A stretch of DNA of 64,000 nt from Microbacterium gubbeenense DSM 15944 (lineage in GTDB: Bacteria; Actinomycetota; Actinomycetes; Actinomycetales; Microbacteriaceae). The notes under the pieces are model-generated. The model worked only from the letters and a program-made list of their open reading frames with translations. It did not search any database and was not told where the DNA came from. A program made the position numbers and the translations under genes. The stretch is from assembly GCF_000422745.1 (NCBI RefSeq), contig NZ_AUGQ01000002.1:248001-312000 (forward strand), written 5' to 3'. Within the stretch, counting starts at the first letter, position 1. Each line of letters begins with the position of its first letter. Below, in pieces: positions 43,558-51,892 of the stretch.

Positions 43558-44238
43558 GTGAGCAATTACCTCGACGCGTTCGGAAGGGCGCTGCCGCAGC
43601 TCCTCGATGGTCTTCTGATCACCGTGGTGCTGACACTCGGCGGCGCCCTTCTGGCGTTCGTCATCGCCATCGTGCTCGGCCTCGTCGCGCGATTCGACAA
43701 CATCATTCTCCGGGGCGCGGCACGCATCATCATCGAGCTGTTCCGCGGAACCTCGCTCGTCGTGCAGCTGTTCTTCTTCTTCTTCGTGCTGCCGCTGCCG
43801 CCGTTCTACATGCAGCTGAACCCGATCTTCGTCGGCGTGCTGGCGCTCGGACTCAACTACGGCGCGTACGCCGCGGAGGTCGTGCGCGGCTCGATCAACT
43901 CTGTGGCCCCCGGCCAGTGGGAGGCGACGACCGCGCTCAGCATGACGCGCACCCAGCGCATGTGGCGCATCATCTTCCCGCAGGCGTGGGCGCTCATGAT
44001 CCCGTCGCTGAACAACCTGCTGATCCAGCTGCTGAAGGGCACCGCCGTCGTCTACACGATCACGATCGTCGACCTCACCGCCGTGTTCAACAAGCTGCGC
44101 GTCGAGACGAGCGTGTACTTCGCCTATGGCATCGCCCTCGTCATCTATTTCATCCTCGCCTACCTGCTGATGCTCTTCATGAACGGACTCGAGAAGCGCG
44201 CTGTGCATAAGCTCGGCCGACAGGCGGTGAGCGCATGA
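43558..44238 (+). CDS. ehuC: ABC transporter permease EhuC-like (polar amino acid/ectoine)
   Basis: The 226-residue membrane protein is a HisM-type permease with about five helices (LLDGLLITVVLTLGGALLAF first) and the coupling motif VAPGQWEATTALSMTRTQRMW. It starts with GTG 43558, 12 bases after the ehuB stop, and its end overlaps the next permease start by four bases. It should pair with EhuD as a heterodimer. Confidence 0.87.
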   Translation: MSNYLDAFGRALPQLLDGLLITVVLTLGGALLAFVIAIVLGLVARFDNIILRGAARIIIELFRGTSLVVQLFFFFFVLPLPPFYMQLNPIFVGVLALGLNYGAYAAEVVRGSINSVAPGQWEATTALSMTRTQRMWRIIFPQAWALMIPSLNNLLIQLLKGTAVVYTITIVDLTAVFNKLRVETSVYFAYGIALVIYFILAYLLMLFMNGLEKRAVHKLGRQAVSA

Positions 44239-44888
44239 TCGACACCTCGCTCTGGAACTGGGATCACGTGTGGGCATCGCTGCCCGACATGCTGATGGCC
44301 TTCGTGAAGGTGACGCTCGTCGTCACCATCGTCGGCAGCGCCATCGCCATCGTGCTCGGGCTCGTCATCGCCCTCGTGCGCCGCAGCGCGCCGAAGCCGA
44401 TCTCGCGCATCGTCACCTTCCTGATGAACTTCATCCGCATGACGCCGCTCGTCGTGCAACTGCTGTTCATGTACTACGCGCTCACGAGCTGGTCGCCCCT
44501 CATGGTCGGCATCGCCGTGTTCGGCGTGCACTACGCCACCTTCATGGCCGAGGTCTACCGCGCCGGCATCGACTCGGTGCCCCGCGGCCAGTGGGAGGCC
44601 ACGACCGCGCTCAGCATGTCGCCCGGCCGCACCTGGATCTCAGTGATCATCCCGCAGGCCGTGCGCGCCACCGTGCCCGCACTCGGCAACTACGTGATCT
44701 CCATGTTCAAGGAGACCCCGTTCCTCGTTGCCGTGTCGGTCATCGACATGGTCGGTGCCGCACGCGCATACGGTGCCGATCACTTCCGCTTCACCGAGGT
44801 GTTCATCGTGGCCGGCGTGCTCTTCCTCATCGCCAGCTACCCCACCTCACTTCTCATCAACCGTCTGGAGAAGCGCCTTGCCTACTGA
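44235..44888 (+). CDS. ehuD: ABC transporter permease EhuD-like (polar amino acid/ectoine)
   Basis: The 217-residue membrane protein is a paralogue of its neighbour, with the same HisM fold and the coupling loop VPRGQWEATTALSMSPGRTWI. An ATG overlapping the EhuC stop starts it. Its last codons contain the GGAGAAG ribosome site for the ATPase gene, which begins inside it. Confidence 0.87.
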   Translation: MIDTSLWNWDHVWASLPDMLMAFVKVTLVVTIVGSAIAIVLGLVIALVRRSAPKPISRIVTFLMNFIRMTPLVVQLLFMYYALTSWSPLMVGIAVFGVHYATFMAEVYRAGIDSVPRGQWEATTALSMSPGRTWISVIIPQAVRATVPALGNYVISMFKETPFLVAVSVIDMVGAARAYGADHFRFTEVFIVAGVLFLIASYPTSLLINRLEKRLAY

Positions 44889-45693
44889 CTCCTTCACCCA
44901 CACCGGCGCGATCGAGCTCGCCGAGGGCGAGACGCCCGCGATCCGCTTCAACCGCATCGTGAAGCGCTTCGGCGACCACACGGTGCTCGACGGCCTCGAC
45001 TTCACCGTGCGCAAGGGCGACCGCGTCACGCTCATCGGCCCCTCCGGGTCGGGGAAGACCACGATCCTTCGGCTCGTGATGACGCTCGAGGAGTCGCAGG
45101 ACGGCTACATCCTGATCGACGACAAGCCGCTCACGCACATCGAGAAGGACGGCAAGCGCGTCGCCCTCAAGGACAAGCACCGCTCGCAGATGCGCAAGCG
45201 CATCGGCATGGTGTTCCAGCAGTTCAACCTGTTCCCGAACATGACCGTGCTCGAGAACATCATGGAGGCCCCCGTGCACGTGCTCGGGATCTCGAAGGCC
45301 GACGCCAAGCGCCGTGCCCACGAGCTTCTCGAGCAGGTCGGCCTGCCCGACAAGGCCGACGCACACCCGACCTCGCTGTCCGGCGGTCAGCAGCAGCGCG
45401 TGGCGATCGCGCGCTGCCTCGCGATGGATCCGGAGATCCTGCTGCTCGACGAGGTGACGAGCGCTCTCGACCCCGAGGTCGTCGGCGAGGTTCTCGGGAT
45501 CCTTCGCAAGATCGCCGAGACGACCGACGTCACCATGCTGATCGTGACCCACGAGATGCAGTTCGCGCGCGACGTCTCGAACCGTGTGCTGATGTTCGAC
45601 GGCGGCCGCATCGTCGAAGAGGGCGCCCCGTCCGACATCTTCGACAATCCGCAGGAGCAGCGCACGAAGGACTTCCTGTCAGCGGTGTCCTAG
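44878..45693 (+). CDS. ehuA: ABC transporter ATP-binding protein EhuA-like
   Basis: The 271-residue ATPase has Walker A IGPSGSGKTT (about residues 54-63), Q-loop MVFQQFNLFPNMTVLEN, signature LSGGQQQRVAIARCL, Walker B ILLLDEVTSALDPE and the VTHEMQFARDV switch, the GlnQ/EhuA pattern. The only start that fits the family N-terminus is TTG 44878, overlapping the EhuD stop by 11 bases behind a GGAGAAG site. The TTG start may limit its expression. It completes the operon. Confidence 0.88.
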   Translation: MPTDSFTHTGAIELAEGETPAIRFNRIVKRFGDHTVLDGLDFTVRKGDRVTLIGPSGSGKTTILRLVMTLEESQDGYILIDDKPLTHIEKDGKRVALKDKHRSQMRKRIGMVFQQFNLFPNMTVLENIMEAPVHVLGISKADAKRRAHELLEQVGLPDKADAHPTSLSGGQQQRVAIARCLAMDPEILLLDEVTSALDPEVVGEVLGILRKIAETTDVTMLIVTHEMQFARDVSNRVLMFDGGRIVEEGAPSDIFDNPQEQRTKDFLSAVS

Positions 45694-45717
45694 CGGGCAA
45701 GAACTAGCATGAGGAGC

Positions 45718-46032
45718 GTGAAATCTCGCTCGGTCGTTCTGTTCACCCTGCTCCGGCTCGCGTTCTTCCTGGTGCCGCTCGGCATCATGATGCTGTTCCC
45801 CGCGTTCTGGGGCATGTGGTGGCTCGCGGTGCTCTTCGCCGCGCTGATCGGCCTGAGCCTGTCGATCATCTTCCTGCAGAAGCCGCGGGGCGAGATGTCC
45901 GAGGGCATCTACAACCGCCAGAAGCGCCGCACGAAGGTCACCGAGCGCGAGGTCGACGAGGACATCGAGGATCAGGCGAACGAGGCCCTAACCGATGAAG
46001 GCCCAGGCGAGGAAGATTCCGTAGATCGGTGA
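45718..46032 (+). CDS. DUF4229 small membrane protein
   Basis: The roughly 104-residue protein has two membrane helices (LFTLLRLAFFLVPLGIMMLF and WWLAVLFAALIGLSLSIIFL), a QKPRGEMSEGIYNRQ loop and an acidic tail, the DUF4229 arrangement. GTG 45718 lies 7 bases after TAGCAT (45705-45710), so it may be leaderless; an ATG at 45709 is in frame. The last 45 bases overlap the 3' end of menA on the opposite strand. Function unknown, often found beside menA in actinobacteria. Confidence 0.85.
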   Translation: MKSRSVVLFTLLRLAFFLVPLGIMMLFPAFWGMWWLAVLFAALIGLSLSIIFLQKPRGEMSEGIYNRQKRRTKVTEREVDEDIEDQANEALTDEGPGEEDSVDR

Positions 46033-46938
46033 GCTGATCGAGGTGAGGGCGAGAGCCATCACCAGCTCGCGCGGGGTCTTGTGCGCCCAGATGATCACGA
46101 GCGCGGGGCCGCCGGCGACGAGGCCGAACAGGCTCAGCCACGCCGCGGGATAGAACAGCGCGACGTAGCCGGCGATCGCATATGCGGCGACGACGAAGAC
46201 CGTGTAGAGGATTTTCGTGCCGAGCGGGCCGATGAACGTCGACAACGTGCGCTTGCCTGCGGCGCGGTCCTGCTCGATGTCGCGCAGGTTGTTCGCAAGC
46301 AGCACGGCGCAGGCGAAGAACCCGGCGGCGACGGCGCCGAACCACGCCTCCTGCGGCAGGAAGAGCGCCTGCACCCACGTGGTGCCGAGCGTCGCGACCA
46401 GCCCGAAGAAGATGAACACGAACACCTCGCCGAGGGCGTTGTATCCGTAGGGTCGCTTTCCGCCGGTGTAGAACCAGGCGGCCACGATGCACGCGGCACC
46501 GACGGCGAGCATCCACCACTGGCCCGTGCGGATGACGATCGCGAGCCCGGCGAGCGCCGCGAGGCCGAAGAACGTCAGCGCGACCGTCAGCACGGTCTTC
46601 GCCGGGATCCGCCTCGACGCCGTCAGGCGCGCGGGCCCGACGCGGAAGTCGTCGGTGCCCTTGACACCGTCGGAGTAATCGTTGGCGAAGTTCACGCCGA
46701 TCTGCAGGAACACCGCGACGGCGAGGCAGAACAGGGCGATGACCCAGTGGAAGGTGCGATGTCCGTCGGCGACCACGGCCGCGCCGGTGCCGATCACGAC
46801 GGGGGTGATGGCGAGCGGCAGCGTGCGCAGTCGCGCCGCACCGATCCAGTCGCCGAGGGTCACAGGTTTGGCGGCGGGCCTCGCCACCGTGCTCCGTTTC
46901 GCCGGGTTTCCGCTCACGTGTTTCTGATTCTTCGCCAC
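45988..46938 (-). CDS. menA: 1,4-dihydroxy-2-naphthoate polyprenyltransferase
   Basis: MenA attaches the polyprenyl tail to dihydroxynaphthoate in the membrane. The 316-residue protein has about eight or nine helices, the first Asp-rich loop NFANDYSDGVKGTDD and the second NNLRDIEQDRAAGKRTLSTFIG, both intact. GTG 46938 is selected: TACGAT on the minus strand (46948-46953) ends 9 bases upstream, consistent with a leaderless transcript. Its 3' end overlaps the DUF4229 gene by 45 bases. Confidence 0.95.
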   Translation of the reverse strand: MAKNQKHVSGNPAKRSTVARPAAKPVTLGDWIGAARLRTLPLAITPVVIGTGAAVVADGHRTFHWVIALFCLAVAVFLQIGVNFANDYSDGVKGTDDFRVGPARLTASRRIPAKTVLTVALTFFGLAALAGLAIVIRTGQWWMLAVGAACIVAAWFYTGGKRPYGYNALGEVFVFIFFGLVATLGTTWVQALFLPQEAWFGAVAAGFFACAVLLANNLRDIEQDRAAGKRTLSTFIGPLGTKILYTVFVVAAYAIAGYVALFYPAAWLSLFGLVAGGPALVIIWAHKTPRELVMALALTSISSPIYGIFLAWAFIG

Positions 46939-46972
46939 GAGAGACCATCGTACGCGGGAACCCGCGGAGCCC

Positions 46973-47458
46973 TCAGGCGCGCAGGGCCCGCAGGTAGCGG
47001 CGCGTGTAGACCTCCTGGAGAAGGCGGGCGAGCGGGTAGCCGAGCCAGATGAGCGGGCCGGACGGCCTCGAGAACGCGCGGATCCGCGTCCAGACCGACC
47101 CGTCTGGCCGGCGCTCGACGAGGAACGCCTCCTCGCCGCTCTCCGGATGCCCGCGCAGCGTGCCGTACGCGAATCCCGCGACGTCCGGCTCGTCGACGAC
47201 GTACACGACGCGGCAGGGGACCTCGCGCGGCCAGAGCGGGATCCGCAGGCCCACTTCGTCCCCATCCCGCACCGCGCGGTCGGCGGCGGTGACGCGCATA
47301 CCGGATCCGCGCTGCAGCCCCCAGCGCATCGTCTGATCGACCGCCGCGCGGAAGCAGTCGTCGCCGTGCCCGATCAGCGCCGCGCGGTCGATCGCCCGGA
47401 AGCCCGCGGGCGGGGTTCCCCGCGTCGCCCCGACGGCGTCGTACGTCAGATCAGCCAT
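46973..47458 (-). CDS. DUF1990 family protein
   Basis: The 161-residue soluble protein has the DUF1990 pattern: LTYDAVGATRGTPPAGF, FRAAVDQTMRWGLQR, VTAADRAVRDGDEV, FAYGTLRGHPESGEEAFLVERRPDGSVW and SRPSGPLIWLGYPLARLLQ. The family is found in bacteria and plants and is uncharacterised, with a likely lipid- or polyketide-binding beta-barrel. It overlaps the end of menE by 8 bases, so it is cotranscribed with it. Confidence 0.85.
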   Translation of the reverse strand: MADLTYDAVGATRGTPPAGFRAIDRAALIGHGDDCFRAAVDQTMRWGLQRGSGMRVTAADRAVRDGDEVGLRIPLWPREVPCRVVYVVDEPDVAGFAYGTLRGHPESGEEAFLVERRPDGSVWTRIRAFSRPSGPLIWLGYPLARLLQEVYTRRYLRALRA

Positions 47459-48578
47459 CGGCGCGCACGATCTCTCGGATCGCGCGGCGGTCGGGCTTGC
47501 CGCTGGGCAGCCGCGGAAGGTCGGGGATCGTGACGATGCGGTCGGGGCGCGCGGGTTTGCCGATCTCGCGCTCGACGGCGGCGCGCGCAGCCTCGAGCAC
47601 GTCGGCGGATCCGGTCGTCACGATGACGGGCGTCTCCCCCCAGCGCTCGTGCGGCGCCGCGACGACGACCGCGTCGGGCAGGAGCTCGCGCACGACGTGC
47701 TCGACGCGGTCGAGCGAGACGTTGACGCCGCCCGAGATGATGACGTTGTCAATGCGGCCCGTGACGGCGACGGTGCCGTCGATCACGGATCCGGCGTCGC
47801 CCGTGCGGTACCAGCGGGATCCGTCGGCGCCTGCCACGAAGGTCGCGGCGGTGCGCTCGGGGTCGTCGAGGTAGCCGTCGGCGAGGTTCGGCCCCGAGAT
47901 CCGCAGCTCTCCGTCCGCGACCTGCACCGAGACGCCGTCGAGCGGCACGCCGTCGTAGACGCAGCCGCCGCTCGTTTCGGTGGATCCGTAGGTGCGCACA
48001 GGTCGCGCGCCGAGCGCGATCGCCCGCTCGCGCAGCGCGTCGGGAAGCCGCTGTCCGCCGACGAGGATCGCCTCGAACGACGCGAGCGCGGCCGCGACCC
48101 CAGCGTCGTGTTCCCCCGCCTCGACGAGCGTCTGGAGCTGCGCGGGCACCAGCGAGGTGTAGGCCGGCACGCGCCGGCCGTCGGCGAAGGATCGCATTCC
48201 GCTCGCGGCATGCGCGAACGCCTCGGCCGAGAAGCGGCCCGCGAGGACCGCCGGATCGCGGCCCGCGACGAGCGCGCGCACCATCACCTGCACCCCGGCG
48301 ATGTACCCGCCCGACAGCGGCAGCAGCCAGTGTCCCTCCCCGATCCGCGCCGCCGTCGCCATCGCCGACGAGATCAGCGCCGAGCGCGACAGCGCGACCG
48401 ACTTGGGAACGCCCGTAGATCCGGAGGTCGTCAGAACGATGCCCGTTCCGGCCGGCACCTCGCGCGGCGAATCGGCCCCGCCGCCGAGCGCGATCGCGGG
48501 CCCCGCGCCGAGGACGGCGCCGCGGACCGCGCGCAGAACGTCGCGAGGATCCGCGCTCTCGATGCGCTCGAGCTTCAC
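47451..48578 (-). CDS. menE: o-Succinylbenzoate--CoA ligase
   Basis: MenE adenylates o-succinylbenzoate and transfers it to CoA. The 375-residue protein is short for the ANL family but keeps the phosphate loop TTSGSTGVPKSVALS, the TYGSTETSGGCVYDG motif, YRTGDAG with the adenylate-binding Asp, TGRIDNVIISGGVNVSLDRVE hinge and the C-terminal catalytic Lys in RLPSGKPDRRAIRE. The N-terminal region is abbreviated to about 50 residues before the phosphate loop, as in other actinobacterial MenE. GTG 48578 has an AAAGG site upstream. The gene is minus-strand and divergent from the mini-ORF at 48703. Confidence 0.92.
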   Translation of the reverse strand: MKLERIESADPRDVLRAVRGAVLGAGPAIALGGGADSPREVPAGTGIVLTTSGSTGVPKSVALSRSALISSAMATAARIGEGHWLLPLSGGYIAGVQVMVRALVAGRDPAVLAGRFSAEAFAHAASGMRSFADGRRVPAYTSLVPAQLQTLVEAGEHDAGVAAALASFEAILVGGQRLPDALRERAIALGARPVRTYGSTETSGGCVYDGVPLDGVSVQVADGELRISGPNLADGYLDDPERTAATFVAGADGSRWYRTGDAGSVIDGTVAVTGRIDNVIISGGVNVSLDRVEHVVRELLPDAVVVAAPHERWGETPVIVTTGSADVLEAARAAVEREIGKPARPDRIVTIPDLPRLPSGKPDRRAIREIVRADG

Positions 48579-48660
48579 GTGACCGCCTTTCGTCTCGTTC
48601 CAGTATCCGCCGCCGCGGCTCTTCTCCCGACGCTGACAGCCCATTCAGCCGATGTCGCGA

Positions 48661-48679
48661 TAAAGTAAGGCATACCTCA
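48661..48679. promoter_or_regulatory. Possible DtxR/IdeR iron box
   Basis: The 19 bases 48661-48679 match the DtxR-type consensus TTAGGTTAGGCTAACCTAA at 13 of 19 positions, including the GT-x-AGGC and ACCT blocks. It overlaps a GATAAA -10-like box (48658-48663) about 25 bases before the mini-ORF. If real, iron would regulate the mini-ORF and the DedA-like gene. Confidence 0.4.
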
Positions 48680-48702
48680 CCATGCGATCTCAGGAGGAGT
48701 AC

Positions 48703-48735
48703 ATGTCTGAGAACACCGCTGGCGCGCCTGCCTGA
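48703..48735 (+). CDS. 10-codon ORF translationally coupled to the DedA-like gene
   Basis: ATG 48703 encodes MSENTAGAPA and stops with TGA at 48733-48735. It is preceded at 5 bases by a near-perfect Shine-Dalgarno AGGAGG (48692-48697), the strongest in this neighbourhood. Its TGA overlaps the ATG of the next gene as TGATG, which enforces coupled re-initiation. The downstream ATG has no ribosome site of its own. The peptide is too short to be functional alone and is probably a leader for loading ribosomes. Confidence 0.55.
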   Translation: MSENTAGAPA

Positions 48736-49246
48736 TGGACGCCATTCTCCGGGACTTCCCCTTCGCCGCCGCATGGATCCTGTTGTTCGTCGTCGGCCTC
48801 CTGCGCGGGCAGGGCACGTACTGGCTCGGGCGCGGCGCGTCGGGCGCCGCCACGCGCGTGAAGGGCGACGGCTGGTGGGCGCGGCTCAAGGCCTGGCTCA
48901 ACGGCGACAGCACCCGCGCGGGGCGCACCGTCGTCCAGCGCGTGGGCCTTATCGCCGTGCCGCTGTGCTACCTGACGGTCGGCCTGCAGACCGCGGTGCT
49001 CGTCGCCGCCGGCCTCGTGCGCATTCCCTGGCCGCGCTTCACGATCGCGCAGCTGCCCGGCGTCGCCGCATGGGCGACCATCTACTCGACGATCGGTTTC
49101 GCCGGCTGGCTGGCCGCCGTGGCCGCGTTCACGGGCACGGGCTGGGGCTGGGCGCTGCTCGGCGTTCTGGTCGCGGTCGCCGTCGTGCTCGTCGTGCGGT
49201 TCGTCAGCCGCCGCACCCTGCGCCCGGCCGAGACCGAGCAGCCGCC

Positions 49247-49253
<7 letters not shown>
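48735..49253 (+). CDS. DedA/VTT-like membrane protein
   Basis: The 172-residue protein has about four membrane segments. It begins FAAAWILLFVVGLLRGQGTYWLGRG and continues with a cytosolic helix WWARLKAWLNGDSTRAGRT, then VGLIAVPLCYLTVGLQTAVLVAAGLVRIPWPRF and WATIYSTIGFAGWLAAVAAF. The YWLGR, GL...PR(F) and final glycine-rich helix resemble a compact DedA (SNARE-associated/VTT) core. DedA proteins flip lipids or support membrane potential. The ATG overlaps the stop of the 10-codon ORF, so expression depends on it. Its end overlaps menB by 7 bases on the opposite strand. Confidence 0.7.
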
Positions 49254-50149
<896 letters not shown>

Positions 50150-50198
50150 GATCACACCCTACGCGCGAAACAACCGCCTCTCACGGCAGGATGGGACC

Positions 50199-51218
50199 AT
50201 GTCGACCGCACCGCTGCCTCCGCTCGCCGAGATCCTCTCCTCGCTCCGGGTCGTCTCGCTTCCGCTCGTCACCCGCTTCCGCGGCGTCGACCACCGCGAG
50301 GCCGCACTCTTCGAGGGGCCGGAGGGCTGGGGCGAGTTCTCGCCCTTCCTCGAGTACGGCGCCGGCGAGGCCAGCACGTGGCTGGCCGCCGCGATCGACT
50401 TCGCGTACGAGCCGCAGCCCGCACCGCACCGCACCCGGATCGGCGTGAACGCCACCGTGCCCGCGGTGCCCGCCGCCGAGGTGTCCGGCGTGCTCGCGCG
50501 GTACGGCGCGTGCCGCACGGCCAAGGTGAAGGTCGCCGAGGCCGGGCAGAGCCTCGACGACGACATCGCCCGCGTCGCCGCCGTGCGAGATCTTTTGGGG
50601 CCGGAGGGCCGGATCCGCGTCGACGCCAACGCGGGCTGGAACGTCGACGAGGCCGAGCGCGCACTGCACGCGCTCGCGGAGTTCGATCTCGAGTACGCCG
50701 AGCAGCCGTGCGCGAGCGTGGCCGAACTCGCCGAGCTGCGCGATCGGCTGCGCAAGTGGGATCTGCCGCTCGCCGCCGACGAATCGGTGCGCAAGTCGGA
50801 GGATCCGTTGGCGGTCGCGCGCGCCGGCGCCGCCGACATCGTCATCATCAAGGCGCAGCCGCTCGGCGGCGCCCGTCGAGCCCTCGACATCGTCGAGCAG
50901 GCGGGCCTGGCGGCCGTCGTCTCCTCGGCGATCGACACCAGCGTCGGCCTCGCGCAGGGCGCGCTCCTCGCCGCCGCGCTGCCCGCCCTCGATCACGACT
51001 GCGGCCTCGGAACGGCCGCGCTCCTGGCCGCCGACGTGACGCCGGACCGCTTGATCCCGCACGACGGTGCCGTCACCGCTCAGCGGGTCGCGCCGAGCGC
51101 CGAGCTGCTCGATCGCCACGCGGCATCGCCGGACAGGACGGCCTGGTGGAAGCGACGGATCGGCGACTGCTACGCGGTGCTCGAGGACCGGCGACCGAGC
51201 ACGAGGTCGACGATCTGA
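50199..51218 (+). CDS. menC: o-Succinylbenzoate synthase
   Basis: MenC is an enolase-superfamily dehydratase of SHCHC. The 339-residue protein has KVKVAEAG with the catalytic Lys pair, RVDANAGWNVDEA with a metal Asp, YAEQPC with the Glu, AADESV with the next Asp and Glu, and KAQPLGG with the second catalytic Lys. The GEFSPFLEYG segment is typical of the actinobacterial MenC branch. ATG 50199 is divergent from menB. Its last 49 bases overlap the 3' end of the TetR gene on the opposite strand. Confidence 0.95.
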   Translation: MSTAPLPPLAEILSSLRVVSLPLVTRFRGVDHREAALFEGPEGWGEFSPFLEYGAGEASTWLAAAIDFAYEPQPAPHRTRIGVNATVPAVPAAEVSGVLARYGACRTAKVKVAEAGQSLDDDIARVAAVRDLLGPEGRIRVDANAGWNVDEAERALHALAEFDLEYAEQPCASVAELAELRDRLRKWDLPLAADESVRKSEDPLAVARAGAADIVIIKAQPLGGARRALDIVEQAGLAAVVSSAIDTSVGLAQGALLAAALPALDHDCGLGTAALLAADVTPDRLIPHDGAVTAQRVAPSAELLDRHAASPDRTAWWKRRIGDCYAVLEDRRPSTRSTI

Positions 51219-51829
51219 CCGAGCTCGCGGGTGCGAGTGACCGCGGTCTCCTCGGCCGAGAGGCCTGACATCGCGCACCGCGCGGAGGCATCCGCCCATA
51301 CGCCGACGATGATGCGCGCCGCGTCGTGCGTCGGCACGCGCAGCTCGAGATTCTTCGAGTCGACGATCTCGCCGATGAGCTGCACGATCTCCTCTGTGAT
51401 CTCGCCGGTCTGATCGAGGTAGGCAGCCGCGAACTCACGATCGCGCATCGCGCGGATGCTGATCTCGTTCATGAGCAGGGTCGACAGCCGGTCGTCGCCG
51501 ACGACCTCGAGCGCGTGGATGATGACGCGCACGTCGGCGCCCTGCGGATTGAACTCTCCGGCGGTGCTGATCTCGCCGATCCGAGCGCGAACGACGTCGA
51601 CGCGTTCGCGGGCGACGACGGTCGCGAGCTCCAGGAACATCTCGTCCTTCGACGCGAAATTCGAGTAGAACGCGCCCCGGGTGAATCCGGCGCGCTCGCA
51701 GATCCGCTCGACGGAGGCCTCGCCGAGCCCCACCTCGGCGAAGACCTCGGCCGCCGCATCGAGCAGGCGCGCGCGCGTCGACTCGCGGCTGCGCGGGCTG
51801 GGCGGATGCTGAGTTCGGGAGTCGGTCAC
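51170..51829 (-). CDS. TetR-family regulator of the MMPL/YhgE operon
   Basis: The 219-residue protein has a TetR HTH at residues about 16-62 (TRARLLDAAAEVFAEVGLGEASVERICERAGFTRGAFYSNFASKDEMF) and a helical ligand domain. The start is GTG 51829; the open frame upstream continues antisense into the MMPL gene. It is divergent from that gene, and two tandem ATACA-N4-TGTAT palindromes lie in the 63-base gap. It probably represses both itself and the exporter and is released by an exported lipid or toxic compound. That is inferred. Its 3' end overlaps menC by 49 bases. Confidence 0.88.
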   Translation of the reverse strand: MTDSRTQHPPSPRSRESTRARLLDAAAEVFAEVGLGEASVERICERAGFTRGAFYSNFASKDEMFLELATVVARERVDVVRARIGEISTAGEFNPQGADVRVIIHALEVVGDDRLSTLLMNEISIRAMRDREFAAAYLDQTGEITEEIVQLIGEIVDSKNLELRVPTHDAARIIVGVWADASARCAMSGLSAEETAVTRTRELGQIVDLVLGRRSSSTA

Positions 51830-51839
51830 GGTCGCTACG

Positions 51840-51870
51840 ATACACTTCTGTATTGGATACACATCTGTAT
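51840..51870. promoter_or_regulatory. Tandem TetR operators
   Basis: ATACACTTCTGTAT (51840-51853) and ATACACATCTGTAT (51857-51870) are both palindromes of the form ATACA-N4-TGTAT, 17 bases centre to centre. They fill the space between the TetR start (51829) and the MMPL start (51893), overlapping the promoters of both genes. Two dimers could bind side by side on nearly opposite faces of the DNA. Confidence 0.8.
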
Positions 51871-51892
51871 CGACCCCCTCGGAGGCTCCTCT

